DNA from: Poindextera sp036494815
GTDB lineage: Bacteria; Pseudomonadota; Alphaproteobacteria; Caulobacterales; Caulobacteraceae
NCBI GenBank assembly: GCA_036494815.1
Contig: DASXNV010000033.1
Coordinates: forward strand, 1-64,000
Length of the DNA: 64,000 bases
Direction of reading: 5' to 3'
Both the position numbers and the translations under genes were made by a program. Numbering within the stretch: the stretch's first letter is position 1; each line of letters begins with the position of its first letter. Of the stretch, positions 34,634 to 42,286 are shown in pieces. The notes below the pieces were generated by a model. It did not search any database. It was not told where the DNA came from and saw nothing but the letters and a program-made list of their open reading frames with translations.

Positions 34634-36280
34634 TCACTCGGCCGGATAGCCGAAGCGCTCGACCCACGGCGCCAGGGTCGCCATCACCGGGCCCAGTTGC
34701 CGGGCATAGGCGCGCCAGCGTCCAAGGCCGCGGACGTTGAGGCCCTCTCGCACCTGCCGCGCGCTGGGGGTTCGCACGCTGCGCCGGTTTGCGGTTGCGG
34801 CGATGTCGGCCATTTGCGGCGTCACCGTCAGGCCGAGGAAGCCGGCGATATGGGCGAGGGTTCCATCGAAATCCTCCACCAACGCCTCGTGGCGGGTCTC
34901 TATCAGGTCGAGCGGCAACAGCGCGCGATAGGCCTCGGCCAGGGCCATGCAGGCGTCGTAGCAGGTCGCCGTGTCGGCCAGGGTGGTGAAGGCGTAGGTC
35001 ATGGCGTTGAGCTGGAAGTTCTGCCGCAGGCAGCTCAGCACCACGTCGCGCGGGTCGCGCAGGGCGAACAGCACCTTGGCGTTCGGGAACAGCTTGGTCA
35101 CCAGGGGCAGATTGAGCGTGCCCGCCGGCGCCTTGTCCACAAACAGCCGCCCCTCGGGCTCGACGCCATGGGCGCGCACCTCGCTCCAGTAGCGGGCGCG
35201 CCACAGGCTGGCTTCGGCGGGAGACAACCGGGCCAGGCGCTGCAGATCCTCGTCCGAGCTCATGAACTCGGCATAGGCGTCGGCCAGGGTCGGCGCCTCC
35301 TCCAGGGCCACGACCTCTGGGTGGCCGGCTAGGACCTGTTCCAGCAGGGTGGTGCCGGACCTTGGAAATCCGACTAGGAACACGTGGCCCGAAGTCAGTC
35401 CCCGTGCGCTCGCTGACGGTGCGGTTCGCCAGTCAGCAGGATCTGCGGCGCGGAACCAGGCGGCGAGCCGGTTCAGCTTGTCCGTCTCGCTCTCGCGGCC
35501 GGCGGCGCGTTCGGCCAGCAGCTTGTGCTGGATCGCCTTGCCCGCCACGGCGGCCTGGAACGCCTCGGTCGTGCGATCCAGGGCGTCAAGCGCCTCGCCT
35601 CGCAGCAGCAGGGCCTCGGCCCGCTGGTCGGGCGGCAGGCGGCTATCGTCCAGCAGGGTTGCGGCCTCGGCGCGGGCGGTTTCGAAATCGCCCTGGCCCA
35701 TGGCGATCTTGGCCGCCAGCCAGCCCAGGGCAGGGTGTTGGCCATGGCGGCTCTTGAGGTTGCGGACATAGGCGCCGGCTTCGTCCCAGGCGCCGGCCTC
35801 CACCGCCAGCATGGCCAGGCCCAGGCCGGCTTCGAACAGATCGGGATGAACGTCCAGGACGCGGCGATAGAGGCCCGCAGCCTCCACGACGCGGCTGAGG
35901 CTTTGCAGCACCTGGGCGCGGCCGCAGAGCAGGGCGGGCTCGTCGGGGGCGAGCTTCAACGCTGCTTCGCTGGCGTCCAACGACGCCTCGGGACGCCGGG
36001 CGGCGAACAGGCAAGCCGCCAGGGCCGCCCAGCCATTGGGATCGCGCGGCGCCAGTTCCACCGCACGCTGGAACAGGGCGATGGCCTCTTCGAACCGGCC
36101 GGCCTGTTGCCGCACCGTGGCGGCCAGGCGAAGGGGTAGGGGATGGATCAGGCCATCGGCCAGGGCCGCTTCGGCTTGCGCCACCCCATCTTCATAACGC
36201 CCCGCCCGCAAGGCCTCGACCAGGGCTTCCAAACGGCGACGGTCGAGCGCTTCGTCGCGCGGGAGGGTCGGCGGGGCCAT
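34634..36280 (-). CDS. TPR-repeat sulfotransferase family protein (2)
   Basis: A 548-residue relative of the convergent gene: TPR helices (about 1-290), then a sulfotransferase domain with 'HVFLVGFPRSGTTLLEQVLA' and the 3'-phosphate part 'FALRDPRDVVLSCLRQNF'. I start it at ATG 36280 (MAPPTLP), which has AAGGAA upstream, rather than at the earlier in-frame ATG at 36325. It is divergent from the sulfate importer genes, sharing a 258-base promoter region, which suggests that sulfate supply and sulfotransferase use are linked. Confidence 0.85.
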   Translation of the reverse strand: MAPPTLPRDEALDRRRLEALVEALRAGRYEDGVAQAEAALADGLIHPLPLRLAATVRQQAGRFEEAIALFQRAVELAPRDPNGWAALAACLFAARRPEASLDASEAALKLAPDEPALLCGRAQVLQSLSRVVEAAGLYRRVLDVHPDLFEAGLGLAMLAVEAGAWDEAGAYVRNLKSRHGQHPALGWLAAKIAMGQGDFETARAEAATLLDDSRLPPDQRAEALLLRGEALDALDRTTEAFQAAVAGKAIQHKLLAERAAGRESETDKLNRLAAWFRAADPADWRTAPSASARGLTSGHVFLVGFPRSGTTLLEQVLAGHPEVVALEEAPTLADAYAEFMSSDEDLQRLARLSPAEASLWRARYWSEVRAHGVEPEGRLFVDKAPAGTLNLPLVTKLFPNAKVLFALRDPRDVVLSCLRQNFQLNAMTYAFTTLADTATCYDACMALAEAYRALLPLDLIETRHEALVEDFDGTLAHIAGFLGLTVTPQMADIAATANRRSVRTPSARQVREGLNVRGLGRWRAYARQLGPVMATLAPWVERFGYPAE

Positions 36281-36538
36281 GCACGGTTCCTTGTTTCTGC
36301 GATTTGAACCTATAGGCTCGATCACGCGGCGACCATCCTGTGGTCCGGCATTGGTGCTAACATGGTCTGGCCGATCCTGGACGGGCCACGGTCCAGCTTG
36401 CGAGTTTTCCCGGGCGGCGGGTCAGTTTTTCTCGATTGTCTACAGAGCCTATGGGAAATATCGGCTGACGCTCCTGGGAAAGTCTGTCTCCATGTCGTCT
36501 GAAGCCCCGATTGGCGCGCCTCGCCCCGAGCCGCGCGC
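36281..36538. promoter_or_regulatory. Divergent promoter region between sulfotransferase 2 and cysT
   Basis: 258 bases with no supported gene. A 6-base-stem hairpin (CTGGAC...GGTCCAG, about 36377-36396) and an AT-rich stretch near 36425-36465 are present; I could not identify a CysB-like site or riboswitch. An ATG at 36492 opens a 16-codon frame whose TGA overlaps the cysT start as ATGA, so a translated leader peptide is possible. Confidence 0.4.
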
Positions 36539-37405
36539 ATGAGTCTGGCGCCAACCGCCCCTGTGCGCCCTGCACGGCGACCGCCGCTATTCCGGCGGCG
36601 CTCGGCCATTCCCGGGTTTGGCCTGACCATGGGCGTGACCTTGAGCGTCCTGTCCCTGATCGTGCTGATCCCCTTGTCAGCCGTGGTGATCAAGGCGACC
36701 GGGCTGGGCTGGAGCGGGTTCCTCAAGGCGGGATTCTCCCAGCGCGCCGTCGAGGCCTATCGCCTGTCCTTTGGCGCCGCCGTGCTGGCGGCGGCGGTCA
36801 ATGGCGTGTTTGGCCTGATCACGGTCTGGGCCATCGTGCGTTATCGCTTCTTCGGCAAGACCCTGCTCAACGCCTTGATCGACTTGCCCTTCGCCCTGCC
36901 AACGGCGGTGGCGGGGATTTCCCTGGCCACCCTCTATTCCCAGAAAGGCTGGATCGGCGCCGCCCTGGCCCATGTGGGGATCAAGGTCGCTTATACGCCC
37001 CTGGGCGTGGTGGTGGCCCTGACGTTCATCGGCCTGCCGTTCGTGGTCCGCACCCTGGAGCCCGTGGTCCGTGACCTGGCCGTCGATGTGGAGGAGGCCT
37101 CAGCCAGCCTGGGCGCCGACCGGTTGCAGACCCTGGCGCGGGTGATCCTGCCGGCCCTGGTTCCGGCCTGGCTCACCGGCTTCGCCCTGGCCTTCGCCCG
37201 CGGGGTTGGCGAGTACGGCTCGGTGATCTTCATCGCCGGCAACATGCCGTTCAAGTCCGAGATCGCGCCGCTGTTGATCGTCATCCAGTTGGAGCAGTTC
37301 CAGTATCGCGAGGCTGCGGCCATCGCTGTGGTCATGCTGCTGGTGTCCTTCGCCCTACTGTTCGTGATCAACGCCATCCAGGCCTGGGCGAGGCGCTACA
37401 CATGA
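36539..37405 (+). CDS. cysT: Sulfate/thiosulfate ABC transporter permease CysT
   Basis: A 288-residue inner-membrane permease with about six transmembrane helices and the ABC-permease loop 'EASASLGADRLQTLARVILP'. The end of the protein carries 'GVGEYGSVIFIAGNMPFKSE', typical of CysT/CysU. It overlaps cysW by ATGA (37402-37405). With CysW and CysA it forms the importer; the periplasmic sulfate-binding protein that usually precedes cysT is not encoded nearby and must come from another locus. Confidence 0.93.
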   Translation: MSLAPTAPVRPARRPPLFRRRSAIPGFGLTMGVTLSVLSLIVLIPLSAVVIKATGLGWSGFLKAGFSQRAVEAYRLSFGAAVLAAAVNGVFGLITVWAIVRYRFFGKTLLNALIDLPFALPTAVAGISLATLYSQKGWIGAALAHVGIKVAYTPLGVVVALTFIGLPFVVRTLEPVVRDLAVDVEEASASLGADRLQTLARVILPALVPAWLTGFALAFARGVGEYGSVIFIAGNMPFKSEIAPLLIVIQLEQFQYREAAAIAVVMLLVSFALLFVINAIQAWARRYT

Positions 37406-38283
37406 CCGTCGTCAGGCCCCGCCCCATCCCGGAATATGTGCCGTCGCGCCCACCCGCCCGACCGAACGAGGATCCCCGCTGGGTTCGCGCCCTGGTCCTG
37501 GCCGCCGTGATCGGCTTCCTGGTCCTGGTGCTGATCCTGCCCCTGGTCAGTGTCTTCGCCCAGGCCTTCAGCAAGGGTGCGGGCGCCGCCCTGGAGGCGA
37601 TCAAGGATCCGGACGCCATCGCCGCCATCCGTCTGACCCTGCTGGTGGCGGCCATCGCCGTGCCGTTCAACGCCCTATTCGGCCTCTGCGCCGCCTGGGC
37701 GGTGGCCAAGCACGAGTTTCCGGCCAAGAGCTTCCTGATCACCCTGATCGACCTGCCGTTCTCGGTGTCTCCAGTGGTGGCCGGGCTGATCTATGTGCTG
37801 ATCTTTGGCGCCCAGGGCTGGTTCGGCGGATGGCTGATCGACCACAATATCAAGATCATCTTCGCCGCGCCCGGCATCGTTCTGGCCACCATCTTCGTCA
37901 CCTTCCCCTTCGTGGCTCGCGAACTGATCCCGCTCATGCAGGAACAGGGCGTGGACGAGGAGGAGGCGGCGACCTCCATGGGCGCCTCGGGTCTCGTCAC
38001 CTTCCTTCGGGTCACCGCGCCCAATATCCGCTGGGGCCTGCTCTATGGCGTGCTGCTGTGCAACGCCCGGGCGATGGGCGAGTTTGGGGCGGTGTCGGTG
38101 GTGTCCGGCCACATCCGCGGCCTGACCGACACCATGCCGCTGCATGTGGAGATCCTCTACAACGAGTACGATTTCGTCGGCGCCTTCGCCGTGGCGGCGC
38201 TTCTGTGCCTGCTGGCGATCGTGACCCTGGCCTTGAAGACGGCGCTGGAGCTCTCCCAGTCCGTCCGCGGCCGCCACGTCTGA
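37402..38283 (+). CDS. cysW: Sulfate/thiosulfate ABC transporter permease CysW
   Basis: A 293-residue permease partner of CysT, with a Pro/Arg-rich cytoplasmic start followed by six predicted helices. The coupling loop is 'EEEAATSMGASGLVTFLRVT', followed by the characteristic 'MGEFGAVSVVSGHIRGLTDT' and 'EILYNEYDFVGAFAVA'. Start ATG overlaps the cysT stop; cysA follows 19 bases later. Confidence 0.93.
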   Translation: MTVVRPRPIPEYVPSRPPARPNEDPRWVRALVLAAVIGFLVLVLILPLVSVFAQAFSKGAGAALEAIKDPDAIAAIRLTLLVAAIAVPFNALFGLCAAWAVAKHEFPAKSFLITLIDLPFSVSPVVAGLIYVLIFGAQGWFGGWLIDHNIKIIFAAPGIVLATIFVTFPFVARELIPLMQEQGVDEEEAATSMGASGLVTFLRVTAPNIRWGLLYGVLLCNARAMGEFGAVSVVSGHIRGLTDTMPLHVEILYNEYDFVGAFAVAALLCLLAIVTLALKTALELSQSVRGRHV

Positions 38284-38302
38284 TGCGAGAAGTTTCCCGC
38301 CC

Positions 38303-39334
38303 ATGACCATCACCATCCGCGCGGTCGAAAAGAGCTTCGGCCGCTACCCGGCGCTGAACAGCGTCGACCTGGAGGTTCGCGACGGCGAGCTCCTGGCCTT
38401 GCTGGGGCCCTCGGGCTCCGGCAAGACCACGCTGCTGCGCGTGATCGCGGGGCTGGAATTTCCAGATCAGGGCCAGGTGCTATTCGCCGACCAGAACGTG
38501 ACCTACGCCCACGCCGCCGCGCGTCAGGTGGGGTTCGTGTTCCAGCAATACGCCCTGTTCAAGCACATGACAGTGGCCAAGAACGTCGCCTTTGGCCTGG
38601 ACGTACGCAAAGGTGCGGCCAAGCCACCTGGGGCCGAGATCAGGGCCAGGGTTGCCGAGCTATTGAAGCTGGTCGAACTGGACGGATTGGGCGGCCGATT
38701 TCCCTCGCAGCTGTCCGGCGGCCAGCGCCAGCGCGTGGCTCTGGCGCGGGCCCTGGCGGTGTCCCCGCGGGTGCTGCTGTTGGATGAGCCCTTCGGGGCC
38801 CTGGACGCCACCGTGCGCAAATCGCTACGGCGCGAACTGCGCCGGATCCACGACGCCACCGGGGTGACCACCATCTTCGTCACCCACGACCAGGAAGAAG
38901 CGCTGGAACTGGCCGACCGGGTGGCCATCCTCAACAAGGGCCAGATCGAGCAGGTCGGCACGCCGGACCAGGTGCATGACCACCCGGCCAGCGCCTTCGT
39001 CTGCGGCTTTGTTGGCGAGGCCAACCGCTATGAGGGCGTGGTGGAGGGCGGCATATTCCGCGCCGGCGCGCTGGTGGCGCCAGCCAGGCACGCGGCCAAT
39101 GGAGCCGCCGTGGCCTATGTGCGGCCCTATGACCTGGCCGCCGGCGCCGGCGGCGACGATTTGCAGGCGGTGATCGAGCGGATTGTGGTGACGGGGCCCG
39201 TGGCCCGGGTCGAGGCTCGGCTGGAGGATGGTCAGCCGATCGAGGCCAGCTTCGCCCGCGAAGCCCTGGCTGATCAGCGGCCGGGCGACAAACTGGCTAT
39301 GGCGATCAATAAGGCGCACGTTTTCGGGGGCTAA
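38303..39334 (+). CDS. cysA: Sulfate/thiosulfate ABC transporter ATPase CysA
   Basis: A 343-residue ATPase energising CysTW. Walker A 'GPSGSGKTTLLR', Q-loop 'VFQQYALFKHMT', signature 'LSGGQRQRVALARAL', Walker B 'VLLLDEPFGALDA' and the H-loop 'VTHDQEEALE' are all intact. A C-terminal TOBE-like domain (about 240-343) is consistent with CysA/PotA-type subunits. Last gene of the operon; the next genes are on the other strand. Confidence 0.94.
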   Translation: MTITIRAVEKSFGRYPALNSVDLEVRDGELLALLGPSGSGKTTLLRVIAGLEFPDQGQVLFADQNVTYAHAAARQVGFVFQQYALFKHMTVAKNVAFGLDVRKGAAKPPGAEIRARVAELLKLVELDGLGGRFPSQLSGGQRQRVALARALAVSPRVLLLDEPFGALDATVRKSLRRELRRIHDATGVTTIFVTHDQEEALELADRVAILNKGQIEQVGTPDQVHDHPASAFVCGFVGEANRYEGVVEGGIFRAGALVAPARHAANGAAVAYVRPYDLAAGAGGDDLQAVIERIVVTGPVARVEARLEDGQPIEASFAREALADQRPGDKLAMAINKAHVFGG

Positions 39335-39355
39335 GGCCCTGCGCCAATCCTGGGG

Positions 39356-39502
39356 TTAGTGAACCAGCCCGAACGCCCAGGCCAGGCCGAACGCGACCAT
39401 ACCGGCGATCATGCCGGTGGCGATCATCGAAAAAGGCGACATGCGGGGCCGCACAGGCGCCTCGACTTCGTCGCTGAACTTCATATGAGCTGGGATGCCC
39501 AT
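39356..39502 (-). CDS. Small single-pass membrane protein, 48 aa
   Basis: A short protein of a hydrophilic N terminus (MGIPAHMKF, then Glu/Arg-rich) and one C-terminal transmembrane helix ('MIATGMIAGMVAFGLAWAFG') ending in LVH. This topology resembles small uncharacterised inner-membrane proteins of Caulobacterales. ATG 39502 is the likely start; a frame extending further upstream is less protein-like. Function unknown. Confidence 0.55.
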   Translation of the reverse strand: MGIPAHMKFSDEVEAPVRPRMSPFSMIATGMIAGMVAFGLAWAFGLVH

Positions 39503-39607
39503 GACACTAAATCCCAATTTGGGGCGCCCATCGCCCGCGATGCTCTCACTGAGCAAGGGCGACGCCAAACGGGGCGGCGCCGGGCTGCTGGGCCGCTCAA
39601 ATTGGGT

Positions 39608-40093
39608 TCAAGCGCATTCGTCCAGCACCGCCGGCGGCGCCTTGGTGGCGTCGGGCGCCGGATAGGGTGTCTTGAAGGTGAAGGCCTCCGGCGAAGGGCC
39701 ATGCCGCCGCAGGATGTCCAGGCGCTCGATGGCCTCCTGGGGCGTGGGCTGATGGCCGATGGGAATCCACCACAGGCCCATGAACAGCTCCATCCGGTGG
39801 AACCACTGCGCTCGGCGGCGCATCACCTGCCGGTGGTCCGAGCGATAGACAAAGGCCGCAAGCGCGTCGAGGTCGGTCCAGACCGACATGTTGAGGAGCA
39901 GCAAGGGATCGTCGAAGAACTTCAGATCGGTGGCGTTATTGCCCTCGCCAGTCAGCCGCCAGACAAAGCCGGGCTGGGCCTCGGCCAGGGCGTTGATGCG
40001 GTCCAGGTTTTCGGCGAAGCCGGCGGTCTCCGGCGCGTCCATCGCCGCCTTCAGCGTGCCGATATTGATCTGGGCGAGGTGATATCCGGCCAT
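39608..40093 (-). CDS. DUF3291 domain protein
   Basis: A 161-residue protein matching the DUF3291 family, a dimeric alpha/beta-barrel fold of unknown function related to monooxygenase-like ABM domains. Seen: 'YHLAQINIGTLKAAMD' at the start, 'LNMSVWTDLDALAAFVYRSD', 'RRRAQWF' and 'WWIPIGHQPTPQEAIERLD'. Start ATG 40093 fits the family N terminus. Monocistronic, divergent from the TetR gene. Confidence 0.8.
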   Translation of the reverse strand: MAGYHLAQINIGTLKAAMDAPETAGFAENLDRINALAEAQPGFVWRLTGEGNNATDLKFFDDPLLLLNMSVWTDLDALAAFVYRSDHRQVMRRRAQWFHRMELFMGLWWIPIGHQPTPQEAIERLDILRRHGPSPEAFTFKTPYPAPDATKAPPAVLDECA

Positions 40094-40265
40094 GCGGCGT
40101 TCGCTTCCTGATGGGGCGTCGCCGTGCAAGGCCCCTTGGGGCGCGGCGCCGAGTCCATATATGGCTCATGATCGACGTCGGCCAGGCCGTCCAGCGAAGC
40201 TGTGAATCGAAAGGGCGAGGTCGATATTGGCAAGACCACTGGATTCGCGTGGTTCGCCGTCTTAC

Positions 40266-40279
40266 ATATCGATCGGTAT
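40266..40279. promoter_or_regulatory. Putative TetR operator overlapping the TetR start codon
   Basis: ATATCGATCGGTAT is an imperfect copy of the two palindromes before the efflux genes (ATACCG-NN-CGGTAT), covering the start codon at 40278. It suggests that the regulator represses itself. Confidence 0.6.
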
Positions 40280-40889
40280 GAAAGCTGAAGCCTCCACCGC
40301 CGTTCGTGGCCGTCCACGGGAGTTCTGCGTCGATGAGGCGTTGAGCGCCGCCTTGCGCGTGTTCTGGAGCAAGGGCTACGAAGGCGCATCGCTGACCGAT
40401 CTCACCGACGCCATGGGCATCACCCGCCCCAGCCTCTATGCCGCGTTCGGCAACAAGGAGGCCCTGTTCCGCAAGACACTCGATCTCTACGAGCACGAAA
40501 AGCTGGCCTATATGGAGGCGGCCCTTGAGGAGCCGACGGCGCGGGGCGTGGCGGAGCGGCTGTTGCGTGGCGCGCTGGAGATGCAGACCTCAGGGTCCGA
40601 TCCCCGCGGCTGTCTCGGCGTGATCAGTTCCGTCGCCTGCGGCGCCGAAGCCCAATCCATCAAGGCCGAGGTGCTGCTGCGCAAGGCGTCTTCCGACGCG
40701 GCCCTGCTCCGGCGGATGCAGGTGGCCAAGCAGGAGGGCGATCTGCCCGACCTCATCGAACCCGAGGGCCTGGTTCGCTATCTGACCGCCGTCATTCAAG
40801 GCTTGTGCGTGCAGGCGGGATCTGGCGCCTCGCCCCAGGATCTGGAACGTCTGGTGGATACCACGCTGGAGCTTTGGCCCGGCCGCTAG
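40278..40889 (+). CDS. TetR family repressor of the RND efflux operon
   Basis: A 203-residue regulator with an N-terminal helix-turn-helix ('SKGYEGASLTDLTDAMGITR' followed by PSLYAAFGNKEALF) and a C-terminal ligand domain containing 'GSDPRGCLGVISSVACG', where the two Cys residues might sense electrophiles as in some NemR-like proteins (inference). ATG 40278 is chosen since it precedes the domain normally. It is transcribed toward the efflux genes, 171 bases ahead of them, and the intervening region holds two matching palindromes. Confidence 0.88.
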   Translation: MKAEASTAVRGRPREFCVDEALSAALRVFWSKGYEGASLTDLTDAMGITRPSLYAAFGNKEALFRKTLDLYEHEKLAYMEAALEEPTARGVAERLLRGALEMQTSGSDPRGCLGVISSVACGAEAQSIKAEVLLRKASSDAALLRRMQVAKQEGDLPDLIEPEGLVRYLTAVIQGLCVQAGSGASPQDLERLVDTTLELWPGR

Positions 40890-40952
40890 GTTGCAGTGCG
40901 GTAGATCAGTATCGCCTTTTGACGCAAGGGATCGTGGCGTCGAAAATATTGC

Positions 40953-40966
40953 ATACCGAATGGTAT
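40953..40966. promoter_or_regulatory. Putative TetR operator A before the efflux operon
   Basis: ATACCGAATGGTAT, within the perfect inverted repeat CATACC-GAAT-GGTATG. Its centre is 51 bases upstream of the centre of operator B. Confidence 0.7.
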
Positions 40967-41003
40967 GAAACGCCGTTGACGCAGCGCAATGCGGTTCATA
41001 TCT

Positions 41004-41017
41004 ATACCGCACGGTAT
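41004..41017. promoter_or_regulatory. Putative TetR operator B before the efflux operon
   Basis: ATACCGCACGGTAT is a perfect palindrome except for its two central bases. It lies 44 bases before the adaptor start codon, where bound repressor would block transcription. Confidence 0.75.
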
Positions 41018-41060
41018 TAAAAGCTGCCCGTCGCGCAGCTTTGTCGCGCGGAGTAACCCC

Positions 41061-42203
41061 ATGACCAATCCAACATCCCGATACGCCGCGCTGCTGGGCG
41101 CGCTGATCCTTGCCGGATGCGGCGCCGAAGCCCAGTCCGTCGCGCCAGCCGCGCCGCCGCCTGTGGTCGGTGTCGTCACTGTCACCTTCAAGCCCCTGCG
41201 GCAGTGGGACGATTTCACCGGTCAGCTCGAGGCGGTGGACACCGTCGATCTGCGCCCTCGTGTTTCGGGCCAGCTAATTTCGGCCACCTTCCAGGAAGGC
41301 GCGAAGGTCCACAAAGGGCAGGTCCTGTTCGAGATTGATCCGCGCCCCTTCCAGGCCGAGGTGGATCGGTTGTCGGCGGAAGCGGACCGATCCCGGGCCA
41401 AAGCGCAACTGGCTTCGGCGGACAGCGATCGCGGTCAACGCCTGCTGTCGCAGGACGCCATCGCCAAGGAAGAGGCCGAACGCCTGGTGTCCGAGGCTCG
41501 CTCGGCCCGGGGGGATCTGGGCGCCGCCGAGGCGTCCCTGCGCACGGCTCAGCTCAACCTGTCCTTCACCCGTGTCGTCTCGCCCATCGATGGCCGGGTC
41601 TCGCGAGCCATGGTCACGCGCGGCAACCTCGTCACGCCGTCGGACCTCCTGACCACGGTGGTCTCGGACACCCCGATCTATGCAGCGTTCAACACCGACG
41701 AGCAGACCTATCTGAAATATGCGGAGGCTCAGAGGGGTGGGGAGGGGCCGGTCTATATGGGCCTGATGACCGAGGATGGATTTCCGCACCAGGGCAAGCT
41801 GCACTTTCTCGACAACGCCGTGGACGCCCACAGCGGCACCATCAGCGGCCGAGCCATCTTCGACAACGCCGATGGCGCCTTGACCCCTGGCCTGTTCGCT
41901 CGCGTGCGTCTGGTCAGCCGCCAGGTTCAGCCTGCGGCCCTGGTGCCGGAACAGGCGCTGGGGACGGATCTTGGCAAGCGCTACGTCCTGGTCCTGGGGG
42001 CTGGCGACCACGTCCAATATCGCCCCGTGACCCTGGGCCGCGCGGTCGGCGAGTATCGCATCGTCCTCGCCGGCCTGGCCCCGGGCGAAAAGATCGTCAC
42101 CAGCGGCCTGCAAAAGGTGAAGCCCGGCGACGTCGTCACGCCTCAGCTCAACGACGCGCCCATTAACACCGTGGCCCTGGCCGCCCTGCAACCCACGGGC
42201 TGA
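41061..42203 (+). CDS. RND efflux periplasmic adaptor (membrane fusion lipoprotein)
   Basis: A 380-residue AcrA/MexA-type adaptor. The signal sequence ends in the lipobox LILAGC (Cys about residue 20), so it is anchored to the inner membrane. Typical parts: the lipoyl half 'VDLRPRVSGQLISATFQEGA', a helical hairpin around residues 100-165, the second lipoyl half 'RVVSPIDGRVSRAMVTRGNL', and a beta-barrel/MP domain to the end ('KPGDVVTPQL'). ATG 41061 has GGAG nine bases upstream. It is the first gene of the pump operon, under the TetR palindromes. Confidence 0.92.
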   Translation: MTNPTSRYAALLGALILAGCGAEAQSVAPAAPPPVVGVVTVTFKPLRQWDDFTGQLEAVDTVDLRPRVSGQLISATFQEGAKVHKGQVLFEIDPRPFQAEVDRLSAEADRSRAKAQLASADSDRGQRLLSQDAIAKEEAERLVSEARSARGDLGAAEASLRTAQLNLSFTRVVSPIDGRVSRAMVTRGNLVTPSDLLTTVVSDTPIYAAFNTDEQTYLKYAEAQRGGEGPVYMGLMTEDGFPHQGKLHFLDNAVDAHSGTISGRAIFDNADGALTPGLFARVRLVSRQVQPAALVPEQALGTDLGKRYVLVLGAGDHVQYRPVTLGRAVGEYRIVLAGLAPGEKIVTSGLQKVKPGDVVTPQLNDAPINTVALAALQPTG

Positions 42204-42286
42204 CGCCAAACTCCTCTCTGAACCCCTGACGGACGCGCCTACCGGCGCGCCCGAAGCCTTCTGCACACCCAAATGGGGCGCTCCTG

